From Gammaproteobacteria bacterium (GTDB lineage: Bacteria > Pseudomonadota > Gammaproteobacteria > SZUA-229), in contig JAGXGK010000002.1 in assembly GCA_024636785.1 (NCBI GenBank), forward strand, positions 1 through 64,000: a DNA stretch of 64,000 nucleotides, given 5' to 3'. A program made the position numbers and the translations under genes. The stretch's first letter is position 1. Each line of letters opens with the position of its first letter. Below are positions 53,653 through 61,937 of the stretch, piece after piece. The notes beneath the pieces are model-generated. The model made no database searches. It worked only from the letters and a program-made list of their open reading frames with translations, and had not been told where the DNA came from.

Positions 53653-55668
53653 TCAAACCGGCCCGAGCGCCAGACGTTTCACCTCTTCCAGTCTGTCACG
53701 GATGGCGGAGGCTTCTTCGAATTCGAGATTGCGGGCGTGTTCGTACATTTTTTTCTCCAGCTTTTCTATCTCGACCGCTAACTTTTTCGGTGGCATCGAC
53801 GCATACAACGCATGCTCTTCGGCAACCTGTAAACGCGCACTGTCTCTGGCGGTTAAATTTTTATCATCGTAACCGTATTCCATAACATCGGAGATTCTTT
53901 TAATGATGCCCTTTGGGGTAATGCCCCGCTCCTCATTGTAGATGTGCTGCTTCTCTCTGCGTGCCTGCGTGATGTCGATAGAGCGTTGCATCGAGCCGGT
54001 AATTTTGTCGGCGTACAAAATCGCCTTGCCCCGAACATTACGCGCGGCCCGTCCGATGCTCTGAATCAGTGAGCGATCGGAACGCAGGAAACCCTCCTTG
54101 TCCGCATCGAGAATGGCGACCAGGGAAACCTCCGGTAAATCCAGACCTTCGCGCAGTAGATTAATGCCGACCAGCACATCAAACACGCCCAGACGCAAGT
54201 CACGAATAATCTCCACCCGCTCCACGGTGTCGATATCGGAATGCAGATAGCGCACCCGGATATTGTGTTCTGTCAGATAGTCAGTCAGATCTTCTGCCAT
54301 GCGCTTGGTCAAGGTCAGAATCAGCACCCGTTCATTTAATGCGACGCGCTGGTTGATTTCGGAGAGCACGTCATCGACCTGGGTCGACACCGGGCGCACT
54401 TCGATGACCGGATCGAGCAGTCCGGTAGGTCGAACCACCTGCTCGACCACGGCATCACTTTTCTCCGCTTCATAAACACCCGGCGTTGCCGAAACGAAGA
54501 TGGTCTGCGGTATCATTTTTTCGAACTCATCAAAACGCAGCGGACGGTTATCCAGCGCCGAGGGCAGCCTGAAACCAAAATTCACCAGATTCTCCTTACG
54601 CGAACGATCACCTTTGTACATAGCGCCCAGTTGCGGAATTAAAACATGACTTTCATCGACGATCATCAAGGCGTTGTCCGGCAGGTAATCGAATAAACAC
54701 GGTGGTGGATCACCCGCGTTCCGGTTCGACAGATAACGCGAATAGTTTTCCACCCCGTTGCAGTAACCCAGCTCCTGCATCATCTCCAGATCAAAGCGGG
54801 TGCGCTGCTCGAGGCGTTGCGCTTCGACCAGCTTGTCCATGGCTCTGAGTTCAATCAGGCGCTCGCCCAGTTCCTCGCGAATCTGGCCGATTGCTTTCAC
54901 GATCATGTCGCGTGGTGTGGCGTAGTGCGTTTTGGGGTAGACGGTTAGTCGCGCCACCTTGCGCAGAACTTCGCCGGTGAGCGGATCAAAAAAACTCAGG
55001 CCTTCGATCTCCTCATCAAACAGCTCGATGCGCACCGCCTCCTTTTCGGAATCGGCCGGGTGTATATCGATGACATCACCGCGCACCCGATAACAGCCCC
55101 GCCTCAGCTCCATATCGTTACGGGTGTATTGCAGCTCGGCCAGGCGGCGCAGAATCTGGCGCTGGTCGACCAGATCACCGCGCACCAGATGCAACACCAT
55201 CGAGAAATAGGACTCCGGATCGCCCAGGCCGTAAATCGCCGAAACCGTAGCAACAATAATCGTGTCTTTACGCTCCATCAGCGCCTTGGTGGCCGACAGC
55301 CGCATTTGCTCGATATGCTCGTTCACCGAGGCGTCTTTTTCGATAAAAGTGTCGCTGGCGGGCACATAGGCCTCGGGCTGGTAGTAATCGTAGTAGGAGA
55401 CAAAATATTCCACTGCGTTATGCGGAAAAAATTCTTTCATCTCACCATAAAACTGCGCTGCCAGCGTCTTATTAGGTACCAGCACGATGGTGGGACGCTG
55501 AGTAATCTGCACGATATTAGCGATAGTAAAGGTCTTGCCTGAACCGGTCACACCCAGCAGCGTTTGCTTCGCCAGTCCGGCTTCGATACCCTCCATCAAA
55601 GCGGCAATAGCCTCAGGCTGGTCACCTGCCGGTTCGTAGTCTGTTACTATTTCGAATTTTTTAGGCAT
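53653..55668 (-). CDS. uvrB: Excinuclease ABC subunit B
   Basis: A 671-residue nucleotide-excision repair helicase from ATG 55668 ([11 protein letters not shown]); the open frame continues to GTG 55686 but the added six residues are not conserved. Walker A is [16 protein letters not shown], the beta-hairpin contains [13 protein letters not shown], and helicase motifs continue through [23 protein letters not shown] (IDAD-type). The last 35 residues are a UVR domain for UvrC contact. The gene is divergent from the aminotransferase; I see no clear LexA box in the 125-bp spacer. Confidence 0.96.
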   Translation of the reverse strand: MPKKFEIVTDYEPAGDQPEAIAALMEGIEAGLAKQTLLGVTGSGKTFTIANIVQITQRPTIVLVPNKTLAAQFYGEMKEFFPHNAVEYFVSYYDYYQPEAYVPASDTFIEKDASVNEHIEQMRLSATKALMERKDTIIVATVSAIYGLGDPESYFSMVLHLVRGDLVDQRQILRRLAELQYTRNDMELRRGCYRVRGDVIDIHPADSEKEAVRIELFDEEIEGLSFFDPLTGEVLRKVARLTVYPKTHYATPRDMIVKAIGQIREELGERLIELRAMDKLVEAQRLEQRTRFDLEMMQELGYCNGVENYSRYLSNRNAGDPPPCLFDYLPDNALMIVDESHVLIPQLGAMYKGDRSRKENLVNFGFRLPSALDNRPLRFDEFEKMIPQTIFVSATPGVYEAEKSDAVVEQVVRPTGLLDPVIEVRPVSTQVDDVLSEINQRVALNERVLILTLTKRMAEDLTDYLTEHNIRVRYLHSDIDTVERVEIIRDLRLGVFDVLVGINLLREGLDLPEVSLVAILDADKEGFLRSDRSLIQSIGRAARNVRGKAILYADKITGSMQRSIDITQARREKQHIYNEERGITPKGIIKRISDVMEYGYDDKNLTARDSARLQVAEEHALYASMPPKKLAVEIEKLEKKMYEHARNLEFEEASAIRDRLEEVKRLALGPV

Positions 55669-55811
55669 ACGTTTTGTTAAAAACACTCGGATTAATCATT
55701 GGAAAACACTCGCTATTTTATAGAGTTGTCCGGAATTAATGATAATTAACCCGAGTTGTCATAAAATAGAGCTTTCGATTTATAAACTTTGCAGCATACG
55801 GAATCATACAG

Positions 55812-57002
55812 TTGAAAATTCAAACATCTGCTCGCGTACAACGTGTCAAACCATCGCCTACTCTCGCGGTTACCGCACTAGCCAACCAACTACGTGCACA
55901 GGGTCGTGACGTCATCGGACTGGCGGCTGGCGAACCTGACTTCGATACACCGGACTACATCAAGACTGCGGCCATTCAAGCCATTCAGGACGGTTTTACC
56001 AAATATACTGCGGTAGATGGCACCGCCGGACTCAAACAGGCCATTATAAACAAATTCAAACGCGATAACGGTCTCGATTACAGCGCTGATGAGGTGATGG
56101 TTTCCGTCGGTGGTAAGCAGGTATTTTACAACATGGCGCAGGCGCTATTAAACGCCGGCGATGAGGTCATTATCCCGGCGCCTTACTGGGTCTCCTACCC
56201 GGACATGGTCAAGCTGGCTGATGCTGAACCGGTCATCATCAACAGCGGCATCGAGCAGTTTTTCAAGATCACCCCCGAACAGCTGGAAGCGGCGATCACT
56301 GCACGCACCCGTCTGGTGGTTCTCAACAGCCCCTCCAACCCGTCAGGCAAGGCCTATACCCGCAAGGAGCTGACAGCGCTTGCTGAGGTGATGCTCAAGC
56401 ACCCGGAAATTCTGATCGTCACCGATGACATCTACGAGCACATCGTCTGGACCGACGAGGGTTTCAATAATATCCTCAATGTCTGCCCGCAGCTGAAAGA
56501 CCGTACCGTCATACTCAACGGCGTCTCCAAGGCCTATTCCATGACCGGCTGGCGCATCGGCTTCGGTGCCGGCCCGGCCGATCTCATCAAGGCGATGAAG
56601 AAGGTGCAGTCACAGAGCACCTCCAACCCCTGCTCGATTGCTCAGGCCGCCTCTGAAGCGGCGCTGAACGGTGATCAAAGTTTTTTAAAGATGATGTGTG
56701 ACACGTTCAAACAGCGCCATGATTACGTGCTGACAACGCTAAACAATATGGAAGGTGTAGAGTGCCTGCCCAGCGATGGCACCTTCTACAGTTTTCCTTC
56801 GTTTCACGCGGTCATCAGTCGTATGGATGGCATCGATGATGACGTGCAACTGGCACAGTATCTGCTGGAAAAAGCCGAAGTCGCCGTTGTTCCCGGCTCT
56901 GCATTCGGTACCGACGGTCACCTGCGACTTTCCTATGCGACCAGCATGGAAAACCTGGAAAAAGCGCTCAGCAGAATCGCAGCAGCCATTAATCCGGGTT
57001 AG
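55812..57002 (+). CDS. Pyridoxal-phosphate aspartate aminotransferase, class I
   Basis: A 396-residue enzyme from TTG 55812; GGAA lies nine bases upstream and no ATG occurs before conserved sequence begins. The PLP lysine lies in NGVSKAYSMTGWRIGFG; other markers are LAAGEPDFDTP, NSPSNPSGKAYTRKEL and the Arg in LRLSYATS near the end. It belongs to the Thermus/Rhizobium-like branch (class I gamma) of aspartate transaminases. The stop codon is the first base of a large hairpin element, so the last residues, INPG, may be encoded partly by that element. Confidence 0.93.
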   Translation: MKIQTSARVQRVKPSPTLAVTALANQLRAQGRDVIGLAAGEPDFDTPDYIKTAAIQAIQDGFTKYTAVDGTAGLKQAIINKFKRDNGLDYSADEVMVSVGGKQVFYNMAQALLNAGDEVIIPAPYWVSYPDMVKLADAEPVIINSGIEQFFKITPEQLEAAITARTRLVVLNSPSNPSGKAYTRKELTALAEVMLKHPEILIVTDDIYEHIVWTDEGFNNILNVCPQLKDRTVILNGVSKAYSMTGWRIGFGAGPADLIKAMKKVQSQSTSNPCSIAQAASEAALNGDQSFLKMMCDTFKQRHDYVLTTLNNMEGVECLPSDGTFYSFPSFHAVISRMDGIDDDVQLAQYLLEKAEVAVVPGSAFGTDGHLRLSYATSMENLEKALSRIAAAINPG

Positions 57003-57180
57003 GAACCCGGAACATACTAATGTACCATCACGCATCCCGTCTTCAGGCCATCTTTGGCCGCGCTTCAATCGCAAAATCCTCGCCGTAGCCCTGCTACGCC
57101 TACGGTTTTGCTCAATCGGTGCGACCAAAGATGACCCAAATCCGGGCGCGATCCAGGTACATTAGTATGTTCCGGGTCCC
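57002..57180. repeat. Long palindromic element between the aminotransferase and tRNA-Asn
   Basis: Terminal arms of about 25 bp, GGAACCCGGAACATACTAAT (then GTACC, 57002-57026) and its near-complement (57156-57180), enclose inner pairs such as CATCTTTGG/CCAAAGATG and CGCCGTAG/CTACGC. Almost all 179 bp can fold into one hairpin. No coding sequence is seen. It resembles small dispersed elements of gammaproteobacteria. Confidence 0.8.
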
Positions 57181-57209
57181 TTAAATAAACCACAACCGTG
57201 CATTAAGTA

Positions 57210-57238
57210 TTGACCGACAGTGGTCAAGTCGGTAGCAT
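57210..57238 (+). promoter_or_regulatory. tRNA-Asn promoter
   Basis: TTGACC (57210-57215) and TAGCAT (57233-57238) are 17 bp apart, followed by a GC-rich discriminator, ACCGCCTCC, as is usual for stable-RNA promoters under stringent control. Transcription would start about 32 bp before the tRNA. Confidence 0.7.
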
Positions 57239-57278
57239 ACCGCCTCCAATCAAGGCGAGAGCCTGAGAAGAGCACCAT

Positions 57279-57354
57279 TCCTCGATAGCTCAGTTGGTAG
57301 AGCAACGGACTGTTAATCCGTTTGTCCCTGGTTCGAGCCCAGGTCGAGGAGCCA
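57279..57354 (+). tRNA. tRNA-Asn (anticodon GUU)
   Basis: A 76-nt tRNA including an encoded CCA. The acceptor stem TCCTCGA pairs with TCGAGGA, the discriminator is G, the anticodon loop CTGTTAAT gives GUU, and the T arm is CTGGTTCGAGCCCAG. Its 3' end (57342-57356) is repeated at 58869-58883. Confidence 0.98.
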
Positions 57355-57360
57355 AATTCC

Positions 57361-57398
57361 ACAACCAATTGAAAACACCTTTGTTTTCAATTGGTTGT
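57361..57398 (+). terminator. 17-bp perfect hairpin after tRNA-Asn
   Basis: ACAACCAATTGAAAACA (57361-57377) and its exact complement (57382-57398) leave a CCTT loop, six bases after the CCA end. There is no T-run. It has the same stem length as the hairpin after tRNA-Ser. Confidence 0.55.
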
Positions 57399-57474
57399 AA
57401 CCCCCTCCCAAACTAAATCCCCCTAAGCACCAAAACCCGTTGTTGCTAACTAGCTGATATTAAAGTAAATTTTT

Positions 57475-57512
57475 GGTTCCCATTAGCGATCAGATCGGGG
57501 GGAACCAACATG
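57475..57512 (+). repeat. Inner copy of the island repeat (tRNA-end-like)
   Basis: GGTTCCCATTAGCGATCAGA, then TCGGGGGGAACCAACATG, is closely related to the sequence at 58852-58888 (GGTTCCCAGTAGCGACC, then GGTCGGGGAGCCAAACATG). Homology between the two also extends upstream through a CCCCTAAG segment. The start codon of the following gene is inside this copy. Confidence 0.7.
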
Positions 57513-57857
57513 ACAAAACCAAAAAAGAAGATTCGCAGGACAAGAACAGATGTCTCGAAACTCACCCTCACAGATAATATCCCTAAAGGTGGTGGATTAA
57601 AGATCGATGCAAAAGCTTTTGTCCAGATTTTTAGAAAACAAATCGAAAAAAGCCTGCTTGAATTAGGAATGAAAAAAGCCGGTCTTACAGAAAATGGAGC
57701 CCCTTCAATGGAAGACAATACTCCCAAACCCGATAAAGAAACAATTATTAAAGACTTGATGGAAGGGTCAAACTATACCCGCCAGCAGGCTGAAGTTGCT
57801 GCAGCTATTGAGCTAGGTGAGACTAATGGGGATATAATTGAGCTTGATAATAAATAA
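57510..57857 (+). CDS. Small basic-to-acidic protein of unknown function in the tRNA-Asn island
   Basis: A 115-residue protein. The start is rich in Lys and Arg (MTKPKKKIRRTRTDVSKL), the middle may hold one amphipathic helix (AFVQIFRKQIEKSLLELG), and the end is acidic. GGGGGG lies nine bases before the ATG. I recognise no family. Its ATG falls within a repeat that also occurs at the island's far end, which suggests that it was brought in with the island. Confidence 0.65.
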   Translation: MTKPKKKIRRTRTDVSKLTLTDNIPKGGGLKIDAKAFVQIFRKQIEKSLLELGMKKAGLTENGAPSMEDNTPKPDKETIIKDLMEGSNYTRQQAEVAAAIELGETNGDIIELDNK

Positions 57858-57997
57858 TTCTATTTTTTGCGACAGACCGCTATCGGCCAGAAGCGGACAC
57901 TCGATTGATTTTAGTTATGGCGAGATGGCCTGTTGATTCTTTATGCGCGTGGTTGTGTCGGCCGCCGAGGTAACAACGACCTTCGTCATTCATTTAA

Positions 57998-58573
57998 CTA
58001 GGCAGGTTTCCGCGCCAACATGGTCGCAAACTGCAATTGCGCGCCATTGTGCATAGTACCTAAATCTTCATTGTACTTAATCAGCTCCCACCCCTCGTAA
58101 GCCTCACGCAACTGCCCTGCTCTTAGGGTAAAAGGGAAGTTGGCTGGGCATGGGTGCTCTTCAGTGCTCATAGCGCAAATAATCAGGTTATAACCGCCGG
58201 GCAGAGTACGCGCTTGCATATCGGCAATAACCGCATCAACACGAGCTGGGTCGAGAAACATTAAGGTTACGGTGCAGGCAATAAAGCCATAATCCACACC
58301 AAGCCCAGCATTATTGATGTCGTACACCTGTGCCTTAATGTTGGCTACCCCCTCGTCGCTCACAATTTGCTGCAGCATATCAATAGCGCTGGGGCTGTTA
58401 TCTACCGCGACTACGTTAAAGCCAAGCTGGCTCATGTATAAGGCATTACGTCCATTGGAACTGCCCATGTCTAAGGCATTGCATGGCTCAATAATTTTGC
58501 ACGCCTCTACCACTTCACTATGCGCAGGATTTAAGCCGTAACGACTATTTAGGCCAACTGTCATGGTATCCAC
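57998..58573 (-). CDS. tehB: TehB-like class I SAM-dependent methyltransferase
   Basis: A 191-residue methyltransferase. The SAM motif I is NALDMGSSNGRNALYMSQLG (near residue 35), followed by VVAVDNSPSAID (motif II) and VTLMFLDPARVDAVIADM; this matches the tellurite-resistance protein TehB. The closing part, TEEHPCPANFPFTLRAGQLRE, is also TehB-like. TehB volatilises or detoxifies tellurite using SAM. No tehA channel adjoins. It lies on the opposite strand in the small tRNA-Asn island. Confidence 0.88.
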   Translation of the reverse strand: MDTMTVGLNSRYGLNPAHSEVVEACKIIEPCNALDMGSSNGRNALYMSQLGFNVVAVDNSPSAIDMLQQIVSDEGVANIKAQVYDINNAGLGVDYGFIACTVTLMFLDPARVDAVIADMQARTLPGGYNLIICAMSTEEHPCPANFPFTLRAGQLREAYEGWELIKYNEDLGTMHNGAQLQFATMLARKPA

Positions 58574-58851
58574 TTAGTTTTTGAAATGAGGGATAGTATG
58601 TTACTACTTCTTAGGAACAGTTAAATGGCAATAACAGCTGTTTAACTGAATTTTTTCCTGAAAAGTCCGTTGTGTGGTGTAGGCGGACTAACGAAAGCCA
58701 CACCGTGACAGTCCGTTTCGGGTCGATAACAGCCCTTTGTATACAAATACCAACATTTGAAAGCTGAAACTTTGCTTTCTCCCCCTAATATCTTCAGCCC
58801 CTAAGCCGCATTAGCTCTGGATTTGCTAGGGTACACCAGTTTCAACAGAAT

Positions 58852-58888
58852 GGTTCCCAGTAGCGACCGGTCGGGGAGCCAAACATGA
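58852..58888 (+). repeat. Outer copy of the island repeat, with tRNA-Asn 3'-end match
   Basis: Within it, GGTCGGGGAGCCAAA (58869-58883) equals the tRNA-Asn 3' end and flank GGTCGAGGAGCCAAA (57342-57356) at 14 of 15 positions. This is the expected place for an attR-type site. Confidence 0.7.
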
Positions 58889-58890
58889 AA

Positions 58891-58916
58891 AGGCCGGCAT
58901 ATAGCTGGCCTTTTTT
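58891..58916 (+). terminator. Rho-independent terminator after the island
   Basis: AGGCCGGC and GCTGGCCT (one G-T pair) form a stem around ATATA, followed by six T residues. It directly follows the tRNA-end repeat, so it was probably the original tRNA-Asn terminator before the island entered. Confidence 0.85.
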
Positions 58917-59062
58917 ATTTCTGCCGATACTTAAACCTGAATCCGTAGCTTAACCGCGGCGCCTGCCACAAGCTCCTGGTTCCACAGCGGATCAAAAAAT
59001 GCCCGCTTAACCTATGGGTGAAGCTAAGATTTTTTGAAACCCCTGTGAAACCAATATCCAGC

Positions 59063-59097
59063 ACCATGCATCCATGTTTAAACATGGATTCAGGTTA
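59063..59097. repeat. CCTGAATCC/GTTTAAAC palindrome, galU-side copy
   Basis: The 20-bp perfect palindrome ATCCATGTTTAAACATGGAT (59070-59089) is followed by TCAGG and preceded by ATGC. Close relatives lie at 61883-61917 (ATCCGTGGTTTAAACGTGGAT) and, degenerate, at about 58935. The copy ends 11 bp before the galU stop, so it may also act as a transcript end. Confidence 0.7.
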
Positions 59098-59108
59098 AAA
59101 GTAGCGCT

Positions 59109-59981
59109 TTATACGCTCACCTGCCGCAGATATTGCCTGAATTCATCCGCCAGATCATTATGCTTGAGCGCATATTCGACGGTGGCCTTTAGATAGCCGA
59201 TTTTACTGCCGCAATCATAACGCTTGCCTACGAAGCTGTAAGCATAAACCTCTTCCCGTTTACGCAGTTCGGCAATACCATCAGTGAGCTGAATCTCGCC
59301 ACCGGCACCGCGCTCAGTGGTTTTTAATACCTCAAAAATAGCAGGCGTGAGTATGTAACGCCCGACGATGGCTTGATCAGAAGGGGCTTCCGCGGGTAAA
59401 GGTTTTTCAATAATTTCATCGACCCTTGACAGACCGTCTCTAATTATCGGCCCGGCAACCATGCCATAATGATTACTCTCGGAGATATTAATGGTTTGTG
59501 TGCCGATCACCGAACACCCGTATTCATCATAAACATCCATCATCTGCTGGGTGCAGTTATCGCCTTCACTATCGATCAGATCATCCGGCAAAATCACCAC
59601 AAACGGCTCATTACCCACTACAGCTTCAGCACACAGAACGGCGTGTCCAAGTCCCAGCGCTTCAGACTGGCGAATAAAGACGCAATTGACCCCCTCAGGC
59701 ACGGTATCTTTGACAATTTTCAATAATTCCGTTTTATTACGAAGGGCTAACTCACTTTCCAGCTCATAGGCCTTATCAAAATGGTCAATGATGGAATTTT
59801 TGGTTCGCCCCAGCACGAAAATCAGCGTATCAATACCTGCTTTCTCGGCCTCTTCCGCCGCATATTGAATCAGCGGCTTGTCAACAATGGTGAGCATCTC
59901 TTTGGCAACCGCTTTGGTCGCCGGTAGAAATCGAGTACCCAGTCCGGCAACAGGGAATACAGCTTTTCTTATAGTTGTCAT
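59109..59981 (-). CDS. galU: UTP-glucose-1-phosphate uridylyltransferase
   Basis: A 290-residue enzyme that makes UDP-glucose from UTP and glucose-1-phosphate for LPS, exopolysaccharide and trehalose. The nucleotide loop FPVAGLGTRFLPATKAVAKEM and VILPDDLIDSEG, then KPLPAEAPSDQAIVGRYIL are characteristic. GGAGAGAT lies nine bases before the ATG. It stands alone; the partner ugd is not nearby. Confidence 0.96.
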   Translation of the reverse strand: MTTIRKAVFPVAGLGTRFLPATKAVAKEMLTIVDKPLIQYAAEEAEKAGIDTLIFVLGRTKNSIIDHFDKAYELESELALRNKTELLKIVKDTVPEGVNCVFIRQSEALGLGHAVLCAEAVVGNEPFVVILPDDLIDSEGDNCTQQMMDVYDEYGCSVIGTQTINISESNHYGMVAGPIIRDGLSRVDEIIEKPLPAEAPSDQAIVGRYILTPAIFEVLKTTERGAGGEIQLTDGIAELRKREEVYAYSFVGKRYDCGSKIGYLKATVEYALKHNDLADEFRQYLRQVSV

Positions 59982-60104
59982 TATCTCTCCATGCAGTTAT
60001 TCAAAAATTCGAACCGATTTTAAACTATCTATAGCCACCCGTGCAGCATTCACTGTGCTAATATTTCGCCTGTTGTTTTATTTACCAGTTTTAGGAGCCA
60101 GACC

Positions 60105-60428
60105 ATGACTTATGTAGTGAGTGAAAATTGCATTAAATGCAAATACACTGATTGTGTTGATGTTTGTCCGGTTGACTGTTTCCATGAAGGGCCCAATTTT
60201 CTGGTAATCGATCCTGAAGAGTGTATTGATTGCACCCTGTGCGAGCCTGAGTGTCCGGCTGAGGCCATCTTTGCCGATGATGACCTGCCCGCAGATCAGG
60301 CTGAGTATCTGGCACTGAACGCTGAACTCAGCCGCGAGTGGCCGGTGATCAACGAGAGCAAGGATCCGCAGGAGGATGCGGAGGAGTGGGACGGTGTTGA
60401 GGGCAAGCTTAAATATCTGGAGCGATAA
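60105..60428 (+). CDS. fdxA: Ferredoxin FdxA (7Fe-8S type)
   Basis: A 107-residue ferredoxin. The first cluster region is [18 protein letters not shown] and the second [17 protein letters not shown], giving one 3Fe-4S or 4Fe-4S and one 4Fe-4S site as in FdxA. The C-terminal third is an acidic helix ending KLKYLER. It transfers electrons at low potential; partners are unknown. AGGAG lies eight bases before the ATG. It is monocistronic and divergent from galU. Confidence 0.95.
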   Translation: MTYVVSENCIKCKYTDCVDVCPVDCFHEGPNFLVIDPEECIDCTLCEPECPAEAIFADDDLPADQAEYLALNAELSREWPVINESKDPQEDAEEWDGVEGKLKYLER

Positions 60429-60468
60429 GCTGCGTCCATAAGATGGCAAGCAGCTATTTAAAACTGCG

Positions 60469-60603
60469 TTCACCGCAGAGACGCAGAGGGCGCAGAGAAA
60501 TAATTTTTTATAAAGTCATATTCACTTTTACTGCATGTAATGCAGCAAAATAAAAAATTATAAGTAGATTAATTAAGTTTTTCTCTGCACCCTCTGCGGT
60601 GAA
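60469..60603. repeat. CACCGCAGAG inverted-repeat element, copy 4
   Basis: TTCACCGCAGAGACGCAGAG (60469-60488) plus GGCGCAGAGAAA, and the opposite arm TTTCTCTGCACCCTCTGCGGTGAA (two parts, to 60603), enclose about 70 AT-rich bases. It lies between the convergent fdxA and propeller genes. No gene is seen in the rest of 60429-60676. Confidence 0.8.
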
Positions 60604-60676
60604 TATTTTTTTCTCACCTTTCTCAATAATCCAGTACAAATTATTTATGGCGTAATAACTGCCAGCCCACCCACTT

Positions 60677-61768
60677 TTATTTAACCGCGTACAAAGCACC
60701 GTCAACGCTGTTGAAAAACACTTTACCATTGCTGACCACGGGCGATGAAAAAATCTTGTTTCCAGTATTATACTTCCACATCAGGCTACCATCGGATTCA
60801 TTTAATACGTAGAGATTATGATCGGTACTGCCAATATAGATGGCACCGGATGCAATCACGGGTGATGAAAAAACCGGCCCCTGAGTACGATACTCCCATT
60901 CACGGGTACCGGTTTCTCTGTCATAGGCATAGATATAACCGTCTTTGCTGCCGACAAAAACCCGGCCGCCACTGAGGGCCGGTGAAGACAATACCTGACC
61001 TGCTGTTTTCTTACGCCATGTCTGCTGACCGGTTTTTATACTAACCGCATATAGATACTTGTCATCGCTGCCGAAGTAAACATTTTCATCATCGACGGCG
61101 GGCGATGAATGTATTTTGTTGCGTAGCGGGAAGCGCCAGAACTCCTGTCCACTTTCAGCATTCACGGCGTACATCATGCCCTTGAGCGTGCCGAAAAAAA
61201 TCAGATCATTTTTCATCGCCGGCGAACTGTAAATCCCACCTTCGGCGTCAAACTGCCATTTCTCCCTGCCGGTCTCGATATCAATCGCGTACATTTTGCC
61301 ATCTTCGGCACCAACATAAACCGTGCCTTGATGAACCAGCGGTGAAGAAGAGATCGGCCCTTTAACCGGGAATTTCCAGTGCACTGCACGCGTTTCGGCA
61401 TTAACGGCATATAAGTTATTATCCCAGCTGCCGATAAACAGATAACCGTCTGCCAGTGCAACCGATGACTCGACATTACCACCAGTTCTAAAACTCCACT
61501 TGATGCTGCCGCTGTTCTGGTCAAGCGCATACAGCTGACCATCGTTACTACCGAGATAAACATTGTTGCCATCAGCCACGGGCGAGGCATAAACCTTGCC
61601 CGGGAAATTATGTTTCCAGACCAGCTTATCCAGAGAAGTAGGGCCTGAATCGGTCATCTTCCCGGTATGGCTGATATCACCGCGAAACATCGCGGTACTG
61701 CCGCTACAACCGGCCAGTGAAACCAAAGTCAGCAGCAATACTGAAACCAAAAAATTTTTACTATTCAT
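60677..61768 (-). CDS. PQQ-type beta-propeller lipoprotein
   Basis: A 363-residue protein from ATG 61768 (MNSKNF), with GGAG five bases upstream; the open frame to 61798 is rejected. The lipobox LAGC (residues about 22-25) follows a hydrophobic helix, so it is a lipoprotein. The body has about eight repeats of the type SSPALSGGRVFVGSKDGYIYA and YALDQNSGSIKWSF, forming a PQQ-dehydrogenase-like or BamB-like propeller without quinone-site residues. BamB proper lies in other contexts (engA-side), so I leave the role open: envelope scaffold or binding protein. Confidence 0.88.
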   Translation of the reverse strand: MNSKNFLVSVLLLTLVSLAGCSGSTAMFRGDISHTGKMTDSGPTSLDKLVWKHNFPGKVYASPVADGNNVYLGSNDGQLYALDQNSGSIKWSFRTGGNVESSVALADGYLFIGSWDNNLYAVNAETRAVHWKFPVKGPISSSPLVHQGTVYVGAEDGKMYAIDIETGREKWQFDAEGGIYSSPAMKNDLIFFGTLKGMMYAVNAESGQEFWRFPLRNKIHSSPAVDDENVYFGSDDKYLYAVSIKTGQQTWRKKTAGQVLSSPALSGGRVFVGSKDGYIYAYDRETGTREWEYRTQGPVFSSPVIASGAIYIGSTDHNLYVLNESDGSLMWKYNTGNKIFSSPVVSNGKVFFNSVDGALYAVK

Positions 61769-61882
61769 TCTCCACTCCCTAAAAACACGTCGTTGCATGC
61801 ATTATTTTAAAATAATATTCTCTGACTAAAATAGACCACCCGATAAGAAATGTAAGCTTAAAGGGCGCTATCTGTTATAGCT

Positions 61883-61917
61883 ATAACCTGAATCCGTGGT
61901 TTAAACGTGGATGCAGA
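61883..61917. repeat. CCTGAATCC/GTTTAAAC palindrome, alr-side copy
   Basis: AACCTGAATCCGTGGTTTAA, then ACGTGGATGCAG, a close relative of the element at 59063-59097. It lies between the alr stop and the propeller gene start, both on the minus strand. Confidence 0.65.
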
Positions 61918-61937
61918 TATAACATTGAGCAATGCAA

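Larger units (their letters stand above)
58574..59108. other. Spacer at the right end of the tRNA-Asn island
   Basis: A 535-bp region with no gene I can support. It contains, in order, tehB upstream sequence, the second island repeat (58852-58888), the terminator at 58891-58916, a CCTGAATCC repeat copy near 58935, and the palindrome at 59070-59089 beside the galU stop. Confidence 0.6.

Noticed and set aside
55669-55811. LexA box between uvrB and the aminotransferase
   Set aside because: The spacer has AT-rich inverted stretches but no CTG-N10-CAG pattern that I can support.
57355-57510. Integron attC sites in the tRNA-Asn island
   Set aside because: The repeats lack the paired RYYYAAC/GTTRRRY core sites and no integron integrase is present; a tRNA-type att site fits better.
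15516-60603. CRISPR array among the regularly repeated palindromes
   Set aside because: The repeats are palindromic, dispersed, and joined by fixed, not unique, spacers; no cas genes are present.
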